Of a DNA stretch of 64,000 nucleotides, positions 33,487 through 43,785 are shown in pieces. The notes beneath the pieces are model-generated. The model was not told the DNA's origin, made no database searches, and was given only the letters and a program-made list of their open reading frames with translations. The DNA lies in the NCBI GenBank assembly GCA_963781105.1, contig CAWAED010000001.1:186001-250000 (forward strand), read 5' to 3'. The DNA comes from Palsa-295 sp963781105 (GTDB lineage: Bacteria; Acidobacteriota; Terriglobia; Acidiferrales; UBA7541). Numbering within the stretch: the first letter of the stretch is position 1; each line of letters begins with the position of its first letter. The translations under genes and the position numbers were made by a program.

Positions 33487-35096
33487 TAATGGGCCTCGGC
33501 GCGCGCCAAAGCCGGCGCAATTGCGGGAGAATTAGGCGATAAGGATTGCGGATTTACGCTGCTGGTTGACGGCGCGATTGCGTTCGGCGCTTCGGGTGCC
33601 GCGTAATAGCCTGGATGCACGGCTTCCACGAGGCGGTGCACCGGCTGCTCGAGCACGTGGAATAGCGGCGCCGGATAAATTCCAATCCAGAATGCCAGAA
33701 CCACCAGTGGAATCAGCGTCGCGTATTCGCGTCCATTCAAATCCGGCAAATGCTCGTTCGCGGGATTCGTCACACTGCCGAACATCACGCGCTGATATAG
33801 CCATAGCAAATACGCCGCGCCCAGAATCACGCCCAGCACGCCCCAGGCAGCCCATTGCCAGCGCACTTCGAAAACGCCCCGTAGAATCGTAAACTCACCG
33901 ATGAAGCCATTCAGCAGCGGCATGCCCAATGAACTTAGCGTCACAATCAGATAAACCGCCGCAAAATTCGGCATTGGCGTTGAAAGTCCGCCGAATTCCG
34001 AAATCAAGCGCGTGTGTCGCCGCTCGTACAGCACGCCCACGATCAAAAACAGCGCGCCGGTCGAAATCCCGTGATTCACCTGCTGGATGATGCTGCCCGA
34101 CAGTCCCAGCGGCGTCAGCGCGAAAATCCCCAGCGTGCAGAAGCCCATATGGCTCACCGACGAATAGGCGATGAGTTTTTTCATGTCCTTCTGCATCATG
34201 CACACCAGCGCGCCGTAAATAATCCCGATGATCGAAAGCACGATGATGATCCCGCGGTATTTCACCGTCGCATCAGGAAACATCGGCACGGAAAAGCGCA
34301 AAAAGCCGTACGTCCCCATTTTCAGCAGCACGCCGGCCAGGATTACAGAACCCGCAGTGGGAGCTTCCGTATGCGCGTCCGGCAGCCAAGTGTGGAACGG
34401 AAACATCGGCACCTTGATCGCGAACGCGAAAAAGAAGCCCCAGAATAGCCAGTTCTGCAGGCTGCCAAACTGCGACGTAAACGGATGTTCGATCACCTGC
34501 CGTATGTCGAACGTATTCCGGTTGGCATAAATAGCCAGCACCGCCAGCAGCATTAGCACCGAGCCAGCCAGCGTATACAGAAAGAATTTGATCGCCGCGT
34601 AAAGCCGCCGTTCACTGCCCCATACGCCGATCAGGAAATACATCGGTACCAGCATAACTTCCCAGAAAACGTAGAACAGCACAAAATCCAGCGACATGAA
34701 TACGCCCAGCATGCCGGTCTGCAGCAAAAGAAGCAGGATGTAGTATTCCTTCTCGCGTTTGTGAATGGCCGACCACGATGACAGAATCGCAATCGCGCCC
34801 AGCACAGTCGTCAGCATCACCATCAGGAAGCTAAGCCCGTCAATTCCAAGCGTGAAGTGCGCGCCGATCGAGGGGATCCAGTCCGCGTTCTCTACAAATT
34901 GGAATTGCGGAGCCCCCGGGCCCGAATTAAATTTCCAGATGAGCGGCAGTGAAACCAGCAAACCGAGGAAACCGAAAATATTGCCGATCCGGCGGTGCAG
35001 GTCCGCCCGCTCGCGTGAGATGAAAAGCAGCAGGATCGCGCCCACCAGCGGCGTGAAGAGAATCGTGCTTAAAATGTGGCTATCGGAAAAGAGCAT
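33486..35096 (-). CDS. nuoM: NADH-quinone oxidoreductase subunit M (cluster 2)
   Basis: A 536-residue antiporter-like subunit. Signatures are LFYVFWEVMLVPMYFLIGVW, the lysine helix AFAIKVPMFPFHTWLPDAHT, and KKLIAYSSVSHMGFCTLGIF. The C-terminal ~45 residues form a Pro/Ala/Ser-rich tail (APEAPNAIAPSTSSVNPQSL and on) without known role, a feature shared in kind with the cluster 1 NuoM. It starts 95 nt after the nuoL stop, the largest gap inside the membrane-arm genes of this cluster. Confidence 0.94.
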   Translation of the reverse strand: MLFSDSHILSTILFTPLVGAILLLFISRERADLHRRIGNIFGFLGLLVSLPLIWKFNSGPGAPQFQFVENADWIPSIGAHFTLGIDGLSFLMVMLTTVLGAIAILSSWSAIHKREKEYYILLLLLQTGMLGVFMSLDFVLFYVFWEVMLVPMYFLIGVWGSERRLYAAIKFFLYTLAGSVLMLLAVLAIYANRNTFDIRQVIEHPFTSQFGSLQNWLFWGFFFAFAIKVPMFPFHTWLPDAHTEAPTAGSVILAGVLLKMGTYGFLRFSVPMFPDATVKYRGIIIVLSIIGIIYGALVCMMQKDMKKLIAYSSVSHMGFCTLGIFALTPLGLSGSIIQQVNHGISTGALFLIVGVLYERRHTRLISEFGGLSTPMPNFAAVYLIVTLSSLGMPLLNGFIGEFTILRGVFEVRWQWAAWGVLGVILGAAYLLWLYQRVMFGSVTNPANEHLPDLNGREYATLIPLVVLAFWIGIYPAPLFHVLEQPVHRLVEAVHPGYYAAPEAPNAIAPSTSSVNPQSLSPNSPAIAPALARAEAH

Positions 35097-35191
35097 CCGT
35101 TCCCTCGCCTTTCAAAGCAATTTTCAGACCACGCGCCGCTGGCGCCACGCGGCGTAGGAACACGGCATGCCGTGCCCGCCCACGCGAGAAG

Positions 35192-37264
<2,073 letters not shown>

Positions 37265-37274
37265 GCGGCGGCAC

Positions 37275-37580
37275 TCACCATTTCAGGATGTCCATCTCAT
37301 CCGCAAGCACGGTCTCGCGATTGCGAAAGAACGCCAGGATAATGCCGAGTCCCACCGCAGCTTCAGCGGCCGCGTCCGTGATAATGAAAATCGCGAACAC
37401 CTGCCCATCCACCGTGCCCCACATGCGCGAAAAAGCCATCAAATTAATGTTCACCGCATTCAGAATCAATTCGATGGACATCAGCATGATGATCACGTTG
37501 CGCCGCGTCAGCACGCCGATCACGCCAATCGTGAACAGCGCCAGACTCAGAAACAGATAATGATCCACCGGGATCATCAC
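37275..37580 (-). CDS. nuoK: NADH-quinone oxidoreductase subunit K (cluster 2)
   Basis: A 101-residue subunit with three helices and the two buried glutamates, in LMSIELILNAVNINL and in AAAEAAVGLGIIL. It overlaps the upstream nuoJ by 4 nt. Related to its cluster 1 counterpart but with many changes, so the two clusters are not a recent duplication. Confidence 0.93.
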   Translation of the reverse strand: MMIPVDHYLFLSLALFTIGVIGVLTRRNVIIMLMSIELILNAVNINLMAFSRMWGTVDGQVFAIFIITDAAAEAAVGLGIILAFFRNRETVLADEMDILKW

Positions 37581-38086
37581 ACCCTCCGCTTGGCCATCAC
37601 CACCGCGCCCACCATGGCCACCAGCAATAAAATCGATGCAATTTCAAATGGCAGCATGTACTTGCTGAAAAGCGCATCCGCGACAGCCTCGGTATTTTTC
37701 GGGGAAATATCGGCCTGCATCGCGGGTAAACGCAGCGACGTCCTCCCGGCCCAAACCGCGAAAAGCACCTGCGCGGCGAGCGCCAGCGACAACACGCTCG
37801 CAACCAGCCATTGCCGGTTGAATTGCACCAGGCGCATCGAGACGTCCAGATTCACCAGCATAATCACGAAGACAAACAACACCATGATCCCGCCCACATA
37901 CAGGATCACCTGCACGATAAAAAGAAACTCCGCCTGCAATTGCAGAAAAATTCCGGCCGTGGCCAGCAGCGTGGTGATCAGAAATACCGCCGCGTGGACG
38001 ATATTCCGCCGCGTCACCATCAAAATCGCCGATGCCACCGCCAGCGCACTGAAAAAATAAAATAGCAGGCTATTCAGCACGTACAT
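37577..38086 (-). CDS. nuoJ: NADH-quinone oxidoreductase subunit J (cluster 2)
   Basis: A 169-residue subunit with about five helices. The conserved helix 3 region is seen as LQAEFLFIVQVILYVGGIMV and VLFVFVIMLVNLDV. The gene starts directly after the nuoH stop. nuoI, normally between nuoH and nuoJ, is absent, as in cluster 1. Confidence 0.91.
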   Translation of the reverse strand: MYVLNSLLFYFFSALAVASAILMVTRRNIVHAAVFLITTLLATAGIFLQLQAEFLFIVQVILYVGGIMVLFVFVIMLVNLDVSMRLVQFNRQWLVASVLSLALAAQVLFAVWAGRTSLRLPAMQADISPKNTEAVADALFSKYMLPFEIASILLLVAMVGAVVMAKRRV

Positions 38087-39409
38087 CTATTCACCATCCG
38101 CCGTCTGCACCGTCGCTACCGGCGCATCGTCTTTCGCCAGCCAAATCGCGACGCCCAGAGTAGCCAGGGTCGTCGGAATCAACGACACGATTGGTCCCCA
38201 ACCCAGTTGCTGCCGCAACACAATCGCCACGGCCACGCCGATCACGTTCACGAGCGCCAGGGGAATCAAGAAACGCCATCCCAGGCGCATCAGCTGGTCA
38301 AAGCGAAAGCGCGGAAAGGTAAAACGGATCCACAGAAACGCATAGAGGTATGCAAATACCTTGGCCAGAAACCAAAACGCACCGTGGATTCCCTGCATCA
38401 CACCCGCCGGCGCGAACAACGCACCCAGCAATGCACCGGAAAGCAAGAAACATAAAATCGCCACCGCGAGCATGACCATCTTCTGAATCTTCACCGGTTG
38501 TTTGGGCGCGAGCATCAGGCAATAAATTGCCACGCCGAACGTAAGCAGCGAAGGAAACGCGTCCAACCATTCGATGGACGTCCCCGGAAAATGCTCGTGA
38601 AAACTCGCCAGGGGCCGCAGCCAGCCGCCCAGAAATACGGTGGTCGCGATGCCTGCCACGATCACCATATTCGCGTATTCCGCCAGAAAATAGAGCGACC
38701 ACCGAAACCCGCTATATTCCGTCATATATCCGGCCACTAATTCCGATTCCGCTTCCGGCAAATCGAATGGCGCGCGATTGGTTTCGGCCATCGAACCCAC
38801 CAGGTAAATGAAAAATCCAAACGGTACCGAAAAAATGAACCACACTCCCTGGTCCAGCTGAGCCTGCACGATGTCTTTCATCGAAAGCGAGCCAGCGAGC
38901 AGCAGCACGGACACCAGGCCCAACCCGGCCGCCGTTTCATAGCTCACCAGCTGCGCCGCGCTGCGCAAAGCGCCCAACAGCGAATAGTGGCTGTTCGAAG
39001 CCCAGCCTCCCAGCACAATGCCGTAAATCCCAAGCGAACTGATCGCGAGAATAAAAAGCAGTCCGATATTCAGGTCGGCAATTTGAAATGCCGGTCCGAT
39101 GGGCAGCGCTGAATAAGCCAGCAGCGCCATCGTCACGCTCACCAGGGGCGCGAACCAAAACATCAACCGGTCCGCATTGTCCGGAATGATGTCTTCCTTC
39201 AGCAGCAATTTCACAGCGTCTGCGATGGGTTGCAGCAAACCGTGCGGCCCAACGCGCATCGGACCAAGCCGCGCCTGCATGTCCGCCATCACCTTGCGTT
39301 CCATCAAGACGATGTAGCCCGCCAGCAGCGGCAACACCATCACGATCACCACCGCATAAACCACCGGCAGCACGAATCGCAGAATTTCTGGTGAAATCAG
39401 ATGGCTCAT
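38087..39409 (-). CDS. nuoH: NADH-quinone oxidoreductase subunit H (cluster 2)
   Basis: A 440-residue membrane subunit, longer than the 404-residue cluster 1 protein by insertions in the second half and a C-terminal extension. Signatures are LMERKVMADMQARLGPMRVG, HGLLQPIADAVKLLLKED, the quinone-channel loop ETNRAPFDLPEAESELVAGY and EYSGFRWSLYFLAEY. It starts 3 nt after the nuoD stop and abuts nuoJ. Confidence 0.94.
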   Translation of the reverse strand: MSHLISPEILRFVLPVVYAVVIVMVLPLLAGYIVLMERKVMADMQARLGPMRVGPHGLLQPIADAVKLLLKEDIIPDNADRLMFWFAPLVSVTMALLAYSALPIGPAFQIADLNIGLLFILAISSLGIYGIVLGGWASNSHYSLLGALRSAAQLVSYETAAGLGLVSVLLLAGSLSMKDIVQAQLDQGVWFIFSVPFGFFIYLVGSMAETNRAPFDLPEAESELVAGYMTEYSGFRWSLYFLAEYANMVIVAGIATTVFLGGWLRPLASFHEHFPGTSIEWLDAFPSLLTFGVAIYCLMLAPKQPVKIQKMVMLAVAILCFLLSGALLGALFAPAGVMQGIHGAFWFLAKVFAYLYAFLWIRFTFPRFRFDQLMRLGWRFLIPLALVNVIGVAVAIVLRQQLGWGPIVSLIPTTLATLGVAIWLAKDDAPVATVQTADGE

Positions 39410-39412
39410 CTC

Positions 39413-40555
39413 TTAGCGGTCCACTTCTCCCAGCACGATATCAATCGTTCCGATGATCGCCACGACGTCCGCGATCAGCGCCCCGCGCGCCATTTTGTCG
39501 AACGCCTGCAAATTGATGAACGAAGGCGGGCGCACGCGCACGCGATAAGGCTGCGTCGTTCCGTCGCTGACGATGTAATAGCCCAACTCGCCCTTAGGCG
39601 CTTCAATCGAGTGATAAACTTCGCCCGGCGGCGGCTTCAGTACTTTTCCGATGCGCGCCATGATCGGCCCCACCGGAATATTTTCAATCGCTTGCAGGCA
39701 AATCCGGCGCGATTGCCGCATTTCCTCCATACGCACCACGTAACGGTCGTACGTATCGCCGGTCGTGCGGGTCGGAATTTCGAACTCGTACTGGTCGTAC
39801 GCGGCGTAGGGTTGGGCCTTGCGCAAATCCCACCTCACACCGCTGGCGCGCAGCACCGGCCCGGTCACTCCCATGGCGATGGCGTCTTCCGTGCTCAGAA
39901 TCCCGACGCCCTTGGTGCGCCCCACCCAAATCCGGTTATCGGTCAGCAGCGTTTCATATTCATCAATCTTGGTGCTGAAATCGTCGCAGAAACGCTTTAC
40001 GTCCTGCTCGAACCCGTCATACGTTTCGTACTGCAATCCGCCGATGCGGAACGCATGCGTGGTCAGCCGCGCCCCGCAATATTTTTCAAAGATTTTCAGA
40101 ATCTCTTCGCGCTCGCGGAAACAATAGAAGACCGGAGTCAACGCGCCAATATCCAGTGCATGCGTTCCCAGCCAGAGCAAGTGGCTCGCGATCCGTTGCA
40201 GCTCCGTCAGAATCGTGCGCACCACTCGCGCGCGCGGCGGCGCTTCCGCGCCCAGCAATTTCTCCACAGCTTCGCAGTAACCCAGCCCGTTCGAAACCGC
40301 CGCCACGTAATCCATGCGGTCCACGTACGGCGCGAACTGTTGGTAGCTGCGATGTTCTGCGATTTTTTCGACGCCGCGATGCAGGTACCCGATAATGCAT
40401 TCCGACCCCACCACGCGCTCACCATCGAGTTTCAATTTCACGCGCAGCACGCCGTGCGTGGAGGGGTGTTGCGGCCCCATATTCAAAATAATTTCGTCCG
40501 CGCCCAGCACCGTGGTGCTGACGTTGCTCATCTCGTTTACGCGTTGTTCGGTCAT
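39413..40555 (-). CDS. nuoD: NADH-quinone oxidoreductase subunit D (cluster 2)
   Basis: A 380-residue 49-kDa-type subunit. The quinone-site His is in GPQHPSTHGVLRV near residue 29 and the Tyr in GLGYCEAVEKL near 77; SHLLWLGTHALDIGALTPVF and ASGVRWDLRKAQPYA follow, and the C-terminus is IVLGEVDR. There are no NiFe-binding cysteine pairs, so this is a quinone-type subunit, not a hydrogenase. It starts 14 nt after the nuoC stop. Confidence 0.94.
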   Translation of the reverse strand: MTEQRVNEMSNVSTTVLGADEIILNMGPQHPSTHGVLRVKLKLDGERVVGSECIIGYLHRGVEKIAEHRSYQQFAPYVDRMDYVAAVSNGLGYCEAVEKLLGAEAPPRARVVRTILTELQRIASHLLWLGTHALDIGALTPVFYCFREREEILKIFEKYCGARLTTHAFRIGGLQYETYDGFEQDVKRFCDDFSTKIDEYETLLTDNRIWVGRTKGVGILSTEDAIAMGVTGPVLRASGVRWDLRKAQPYAAYDQYEFEIPTRTTGDTYDRYVVRMEEMRQSRRICLQAIENIPVGPIMARIGKVLKPPPGEVYHSIEAPKGELGYYIVSDGTTQPYRVRVRPPSFINLQAFDKMARGALIADVVAIIGTIDIVLGEVDR

Positions 40556-40569
40556 TCGCTCGGCTGCCG

Positions 40570-41316
40570 CTACTGCCCGCTCTCAATCCCCAGATTTTCG
40601 CGGACCCAATCCGTGTCCTGCTTCAAGATGTCGTAATCCTTGCGCAGCGGGTACCCCTGCCACTCGTCCGGCATCAAGATGCGCTTCAAATCCGGATGGC
40701 CTTCGAACACGATGCCGAACATGTCGTAACATTCGCGCTCCAACCAATTCGCCGCAGGCCATACTTCGCAAACGCTCGGCACCGGCTCGCCGTCCGCTGC
40801 ATGCGCTTTCAATCGCAATCGCTCATTCTTCTCGAACGAATACAAATTCAGCACGATGTCGAACCGTTTCTCGCGCTTCGGCCAATCCACCGCGGTCAAA
40901 TCCACCAGCATGTCGAATTTTTCCTCGTCGCGGCAGTGGCGCGAAATCTCACGGAGTTGTTCCGCAGCAATCAACACAATCGCTTGCTTGCGATCCAGTG
41001 AGGCCTCGCGAATCGCCTCGCCGAATTTCGCCTTGAGCCGCTGCACCAATTCGTTATCGAGCGGCACTGGTTTTGGCGGAGCTTCCTTCGGAGGCGCTGC
41101 TGCCGCCGGCGCTTTAGGCGGCGCTGCTGCGGCTGGAGCGGCAGGAGCCGAGGGCGTAGCGGGTCTGGCTGGCGGAGCCGCAGCAGCGGGAGTGTTCGCA
41201 GCAGCGGGCTGCGAAGTTGCCTCGGGACTGGCGGGCTTGCCGGGAATAGTAGTTTTTTCCGCCGTGCTTTCCGGCGGCTTTGCGGCGGGATCCTTTTCCG
41301 AGGGGTCGTTGACCAT
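40570..41316 (-). CDS. nuoC: NADH-quinone oxidoreductase subunit C with Ala/Pro-rich extension (cluster 2)
   Basis: A 248-residue protein. The C-terminal ~160 residues are a normal NuoC, with WPAANWLERECYDMFGIVFE and GHPDLKRILMPDEWQGYPLR, then KDYD. The N-terminal ~85 residues form a low-complexity linker of Ala, Pro, Lys and Thr (for instance APPARPATPSAPAAPAAAAP), not seen in cluster 1 NuoC. The linker could be a flexible tether or be disordered. It is downstream of nuoA across a 157-nt gap that holds a possible promoter and a hairpin. Confidence 0.92.
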   Translation of the reverse strand: MVNDPSEKDPAAKPPESTAEKTTIPGKPASPEATSQPAAANTPAAAAPPARPATPSAPAAPAAAAPPKAPAAAAPPKEAPPKPVPLDNELVQRLKAKFGEAIREASLDRKQAIVLIAAEQLREISRHCRDEEKFDMLVDLTAVDWPKREKRFDIVLNLYSFEKNERLRLKAHAADGEPVPSVCEVWPAANWLERECYDMFGIVFEGHPDLKRILMPDEWQGYPLRKDYDILKQDTDWVRENLGIESGQ

Positions 41317-41385
41317 CGGTCCGATCGGCTGCTGTTGCTGAACGTGCGAGACCAGCTACTTCGCGCAGTTCCTTCGCAGCCCGCC

Positions 41386-41415
41386 TTTTTATCACACCCC
41401 AAAAAACAACGTCAA
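41386..41415 (-). promoter_or_regulatory. Possible promoter before nuoC of cluster 2
   Basis: On the minus strand TTGACG (41410-41415) and TAAAAA (41386-41391) are 18 nt apart, a weak -35/-10 pair. It lies in the gap where nuoB would normally sit. Just upstream (41426-41444) is a hairpin with a perfect 6-bp GC stem and a 7-nt loop. Confidence 0.3.
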
Positions 41416-41473
41416 TTCCACTTCACGCGGGCCCAAGACCCGCGGCAACGCACTAAGACTTCGAGCGCCGCGC

Positions 41474-41833
41474 CTAAACCCAATCCAGTGCGCCCTTGCG
41501 GTACAACCACACATAGCCAACCAGCAGAATTCCGAGGAACACGATCATGGTGGCCAATCCATACATTCCCAATTGCCCGTAGCGAATTGCCCAAGGAAAA
41601 AGGAAAATCGTCTCCACGTCAAAAATCACGAAAAGAATCGCCACAATATAAAATCGCACGGAATATCGCCCGCGCGCAGTGCCTTCCGGCGGCACGCCGC
41701 ATTCGTAGGGCTCCAGCTTCGCGCCTGTGGCTTTGGAGTCGGGGCGAATATATTTGAAAATAGCGAGAGTGACCGCGGGGAACGCGGCCGCAAGCAGAGC
41801 GTAAATCAAAATCGGAATGTATTGGCTCGGCAT
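41474..41833 (-). CDS. nuoA: NADH-quinone oxidoreductase subunit A (cluster 2)
   Basis: A 119-residue membrane subunit with three helices. Signatures are LEPYECGVPPEGTARGRYSV and FYIVAILFVIFDVETIFLFP, and the C-terminus LYRKGALDWV. The ATG at 41833 (MPSQYIPILIYALL) gives the usual length; the frame extends to 41881. It is the first gene of cluster 2, 143 nt after the mog gene, and nuoB is missing behind it. Confidence 0.93.
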   Translation of the reverse strand: MPSQYIPILIYALLAAAFPAVTLAIFKYIRPDSKATGAKLEPYECGVPPEGTARGRYSVRFYIVAILFVIFDVETIFLFPWAIRYGQLGMYGLATMIVFLGILLVGYVWLYRKGALDWV

Positions 41834-41976
41834 CGCCAAAAAGAACTTCAAACGAACAGCGCATCCTAGCACAGCGGTCAAGCCTCAGCTAGCGTCATCC
41901 GCGTAAAGCTCTATCGGCAACAGAAGTCGCCGGGCGAGCCCGGAAAATCCGCACGTTTTCGATTGTAAAGAATTGT

Positions 41977-42450
41977 TTAGTGGCGGGCGCCGTGCAAAAC
42001 TTCAATCGCATGGGGCAGCAGCGAGGCGATCGCATCAAGAGATTCCACAGCTCCGCGGGGGCTTCCGGGTAAGTTCACGATGATCGTAGTGCCGCGAATG
42101 GCGGCGACCGCGCGTGACAAAATCGCGCGCGGAGTTTTCTTCAATCCCTCCGCGCGCATCTGCTCGGCAAATCCAGGTATCAAGCGCTCCGCCGCGGCGA
42201 TGGTCGCTTCGGGAGTGACGTCGCGCGGACCAACTCCCGTCCCCCCGGTCGTGAGAATCAAATCTGTTTCCTTCGCATCGGCAGTCGTTTTCAGAAACGC
42301 AGCGATGGCATCACGATCATCTGGCAATACGGAGGTATGCGCGATTTGCCAGCCGAGGTCCCGGCAGCGGCCGGCGACGGCAGGCCCCGAACTATCTTGG
42401 TGTTTTTGGCTGGCTACGGAATCACTGACGGTAAGGATTGCAACTCGCAT
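41977..42450 (-). CDS. mog: Molybdopterin adenylyltransferase (MogA/MoaB family)
   Basis: A 157-residue protein that activates molybdopterin by adenylation before molybdenum insertion by MoeA. The nucleotide site is LILTTGGTGVGPRDVTPEAT; further motifs are VSDSVASQ near the N-terminus and IIVNLPGSPRGAVESL near the C-terminus. Length matches MogA/MoaB. It is the last gene of a minus-strand run purA-moeA-moaC-response regulator-mog and starts 20 nt after the regulator stop. Confidence 0.9.
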   Translation of the reverse strand: MRVAILTVSDSVASQKHQDSSGPAVAGRCRDLGWQIAHTSVLPDDRDAIAAFLKTTADAKETDLILTTGGTGVGPRDVTPEATIAAAERLIPGFAEQMRAEGLKKTPRAILSRAVAAIRGTTIIVNLPGSPRGAVESLDAIASLLPHAIEVLHGARH

Positions 42451-42470
42451 CGGGGTGGCGCGCGCGACCG

Positions 42471-43235
42471 TTAACCTTCGGTGACTTCGGCGTCCTCGTT
42501 GGCGCCGTCGCGCTGCCCTTCATCCATCAATCGCAGCGCTTCCATCAAGAGGCCCGTGGTCGTTCGCGAAATGGTATCGCGCGTGGGCGCTCGGTTGAAG
42601 TCAATCTCAAACTCGCCGTCCGGCCAGCGCACCGCCTGAAACACGGCCGCTTCCCCTTCCAGCGCCCCGAGGCGTGCGTCCTTGCATTGGCCCGAAGCGA
42701 AAAAGAGGTCGCCGCTTTCCTCGCCGCGGCGCACGGAAAGCTGGCACGATTTCTGCCCCATCTCGAGCGATTGCATCAAATCCATGATGGACATCTCTTC
42801 CAGCCGTCCCTGAATCACTCCCGGACGCACTTGGCGGTTCTGCAGTTTCTCGAGCTGCAAACGGTCCACCACCTTTTTCGCGCGCCGTACCAGGTCTTTC
42901 AGAAAAAATGGCTTCGGAATAAATTCTTCGACACCCTCGACAATCGGCCGCAATTTTTCTTCGATGTCGCTGCGGCTGGCCAGGAAAATAAACGGAATGG
43001 ACTTCGTCTGCTGCCTCCCGCGCAATTTTTCGTAAAGCTGGCGGCCGTCGAGTCCCGGCATGCGGTAGTCGCACACCACGAGGTCCGGCGGATCATCCAC
43101 GATTTTCAACAACGCATCCGCACCATCCGCGGCCGCGCGCGCGTCGCAATGCGGCATCAATCCCTTCATCAGCAGGTCGAGGATCAACGCATTGTCGTCC
43201 ACGACCAGCACTTTGACGTCCTTCATCGGAGTCAT
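42471..43235 (-). CDS. Response regulator with DUF4388 (PATAN) output domain
   Basis: A 254-residue protein. Residues 1-125 are a receiver domain with acidic residues near VVDDN, the phosphorylation site Asp56 in VVCDYRMPG, and the conserved Lys in FIPKPFF. Residues about 140-225 form a PATAN/DUF4388 domain, with GVIQGRLEEMSIMDLMQSLE, CQLSVRRG, GDLFFASGQCKDARLG and WPDGEFEIDF. PATAN domains are thought to mediate protein-protein contact, and there is no DNA-binding domain. The gene overlaps moaC by 4 nt, so it is translated with molybdenum cofactor genes, an unusual setting. Confidence 0.88.
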   Translation of the reverse strand: MTPMKDVKVLVVDDNALILDLLMKGLMPHCDARAAADGADALLKIVDDPPDLVVCDYRMPGLDGRQLYEKLRGRQQTKSIPFIFLASRSDIEEKLRPIVEGVEEFIPKPFFLKDLVRRAKKVVDRLQLEKLQNRQVRPGVIQGRLEEMSIMDLMQSLEMGQKSCQLSVRRGEESGDLFFASGQCKDARLGALEGEAAVFQAVRWPDGEFEIDFNRAPTRDTISRTTTGLLMEALRLMDEGQRDGANEDAEVTEG

Positions 43236-43735
43236 CGCTTCGCGCGCTTCCCAGGCCTCAGATAGGTTCCGCTTCGTCCACCCGTCTTCTTTACTAGATA
43301 CACCTCAGCGATTTCCATGCCGCGCTCGAGCGCTTTGCACATGTCGTAAATGGTAAGTGCTGCCACCGACGCGGCAACCAACGCTTCCATCTCCACCCCG
43401 GTCGGACCTGTGGCGGTCGCCTCGGACGTGATCTCAATTCCATTCTGGCATAACGTGGCGCGCACATCTACGTGAGTCAACGAGAGGGGATGACAAAGTG
43501 GAATCAGCTCCGAAGTGCGCTTCGCAGCCGTAATTCCGGCGATTCGCGCGACTTCCAGCGGATTGCCTTTAGGAGACTTCAGCCGCCGGATGCTCTCTAC
43601 GGTTGTGCGCTGCATCCGGATAAACGCGTGCGCCACTGCCTTCCGCGACGTAGCGGGCTTCGCCGTCACGTCCACCATGCGCACGTTACCCTTTTTGTCG
43701 TAATGCGAAAGCGTTTGAATGCGCCTAGTGGACAT
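43232..43735 (-). CDS. moaC: Cyclic pyranopterin monophosphate synthase
   Basis: A 167-residue enzyme for the second reaction of molybdenum cofactor synthesis, forming cPMP from the MoaA product. Visible are MVDVTAKPATSRKAVAHAFI, the active-site region ELIPLCHPLSLTHVDV, GPTGVEMEALVAASVAALTI and the catalytic YDMCKALERGMEI. The ATG at 43735 gives the standard length; the frame is open further to 43912. It overlaps the response regulator by 4 nt downstream. MoaA is not in the window. Confidence 0.94.
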   Translation of the reverse strand: MSTRRIQTLSHYDKKGNVRMVDVTAKPATSRKAVAHAFIRMQRTTVESIRRLKSPKGNPLEVARIAGITAAKRTSELIPLCHPLSLTHVDVRATLCQNGIEITSEATATGPTGVEMEALVAASVAALTIYDMCKALERGMEIAEVYLVKKTGGRSGTYLRPGKRAKR

Positions 43736-43785
43736 AGAAGAGGACGCAGGGCGCGTCTCAGACGCGCCCTCTTGACGCGGACAAC

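Noticed and set aside
39413..40555. Cluster 2 as a membrane-bound NiFe hydrogenase
   Set aside because: The NuoD-type protein lacks the cysteine pairs that bind nickel and iron and keeps the quinone-site His and Tyr.
39401..40636. Long plus-strand open frame opposite nuoD of cluster 2
   Set aside because: Antisense shadow; no protein features.
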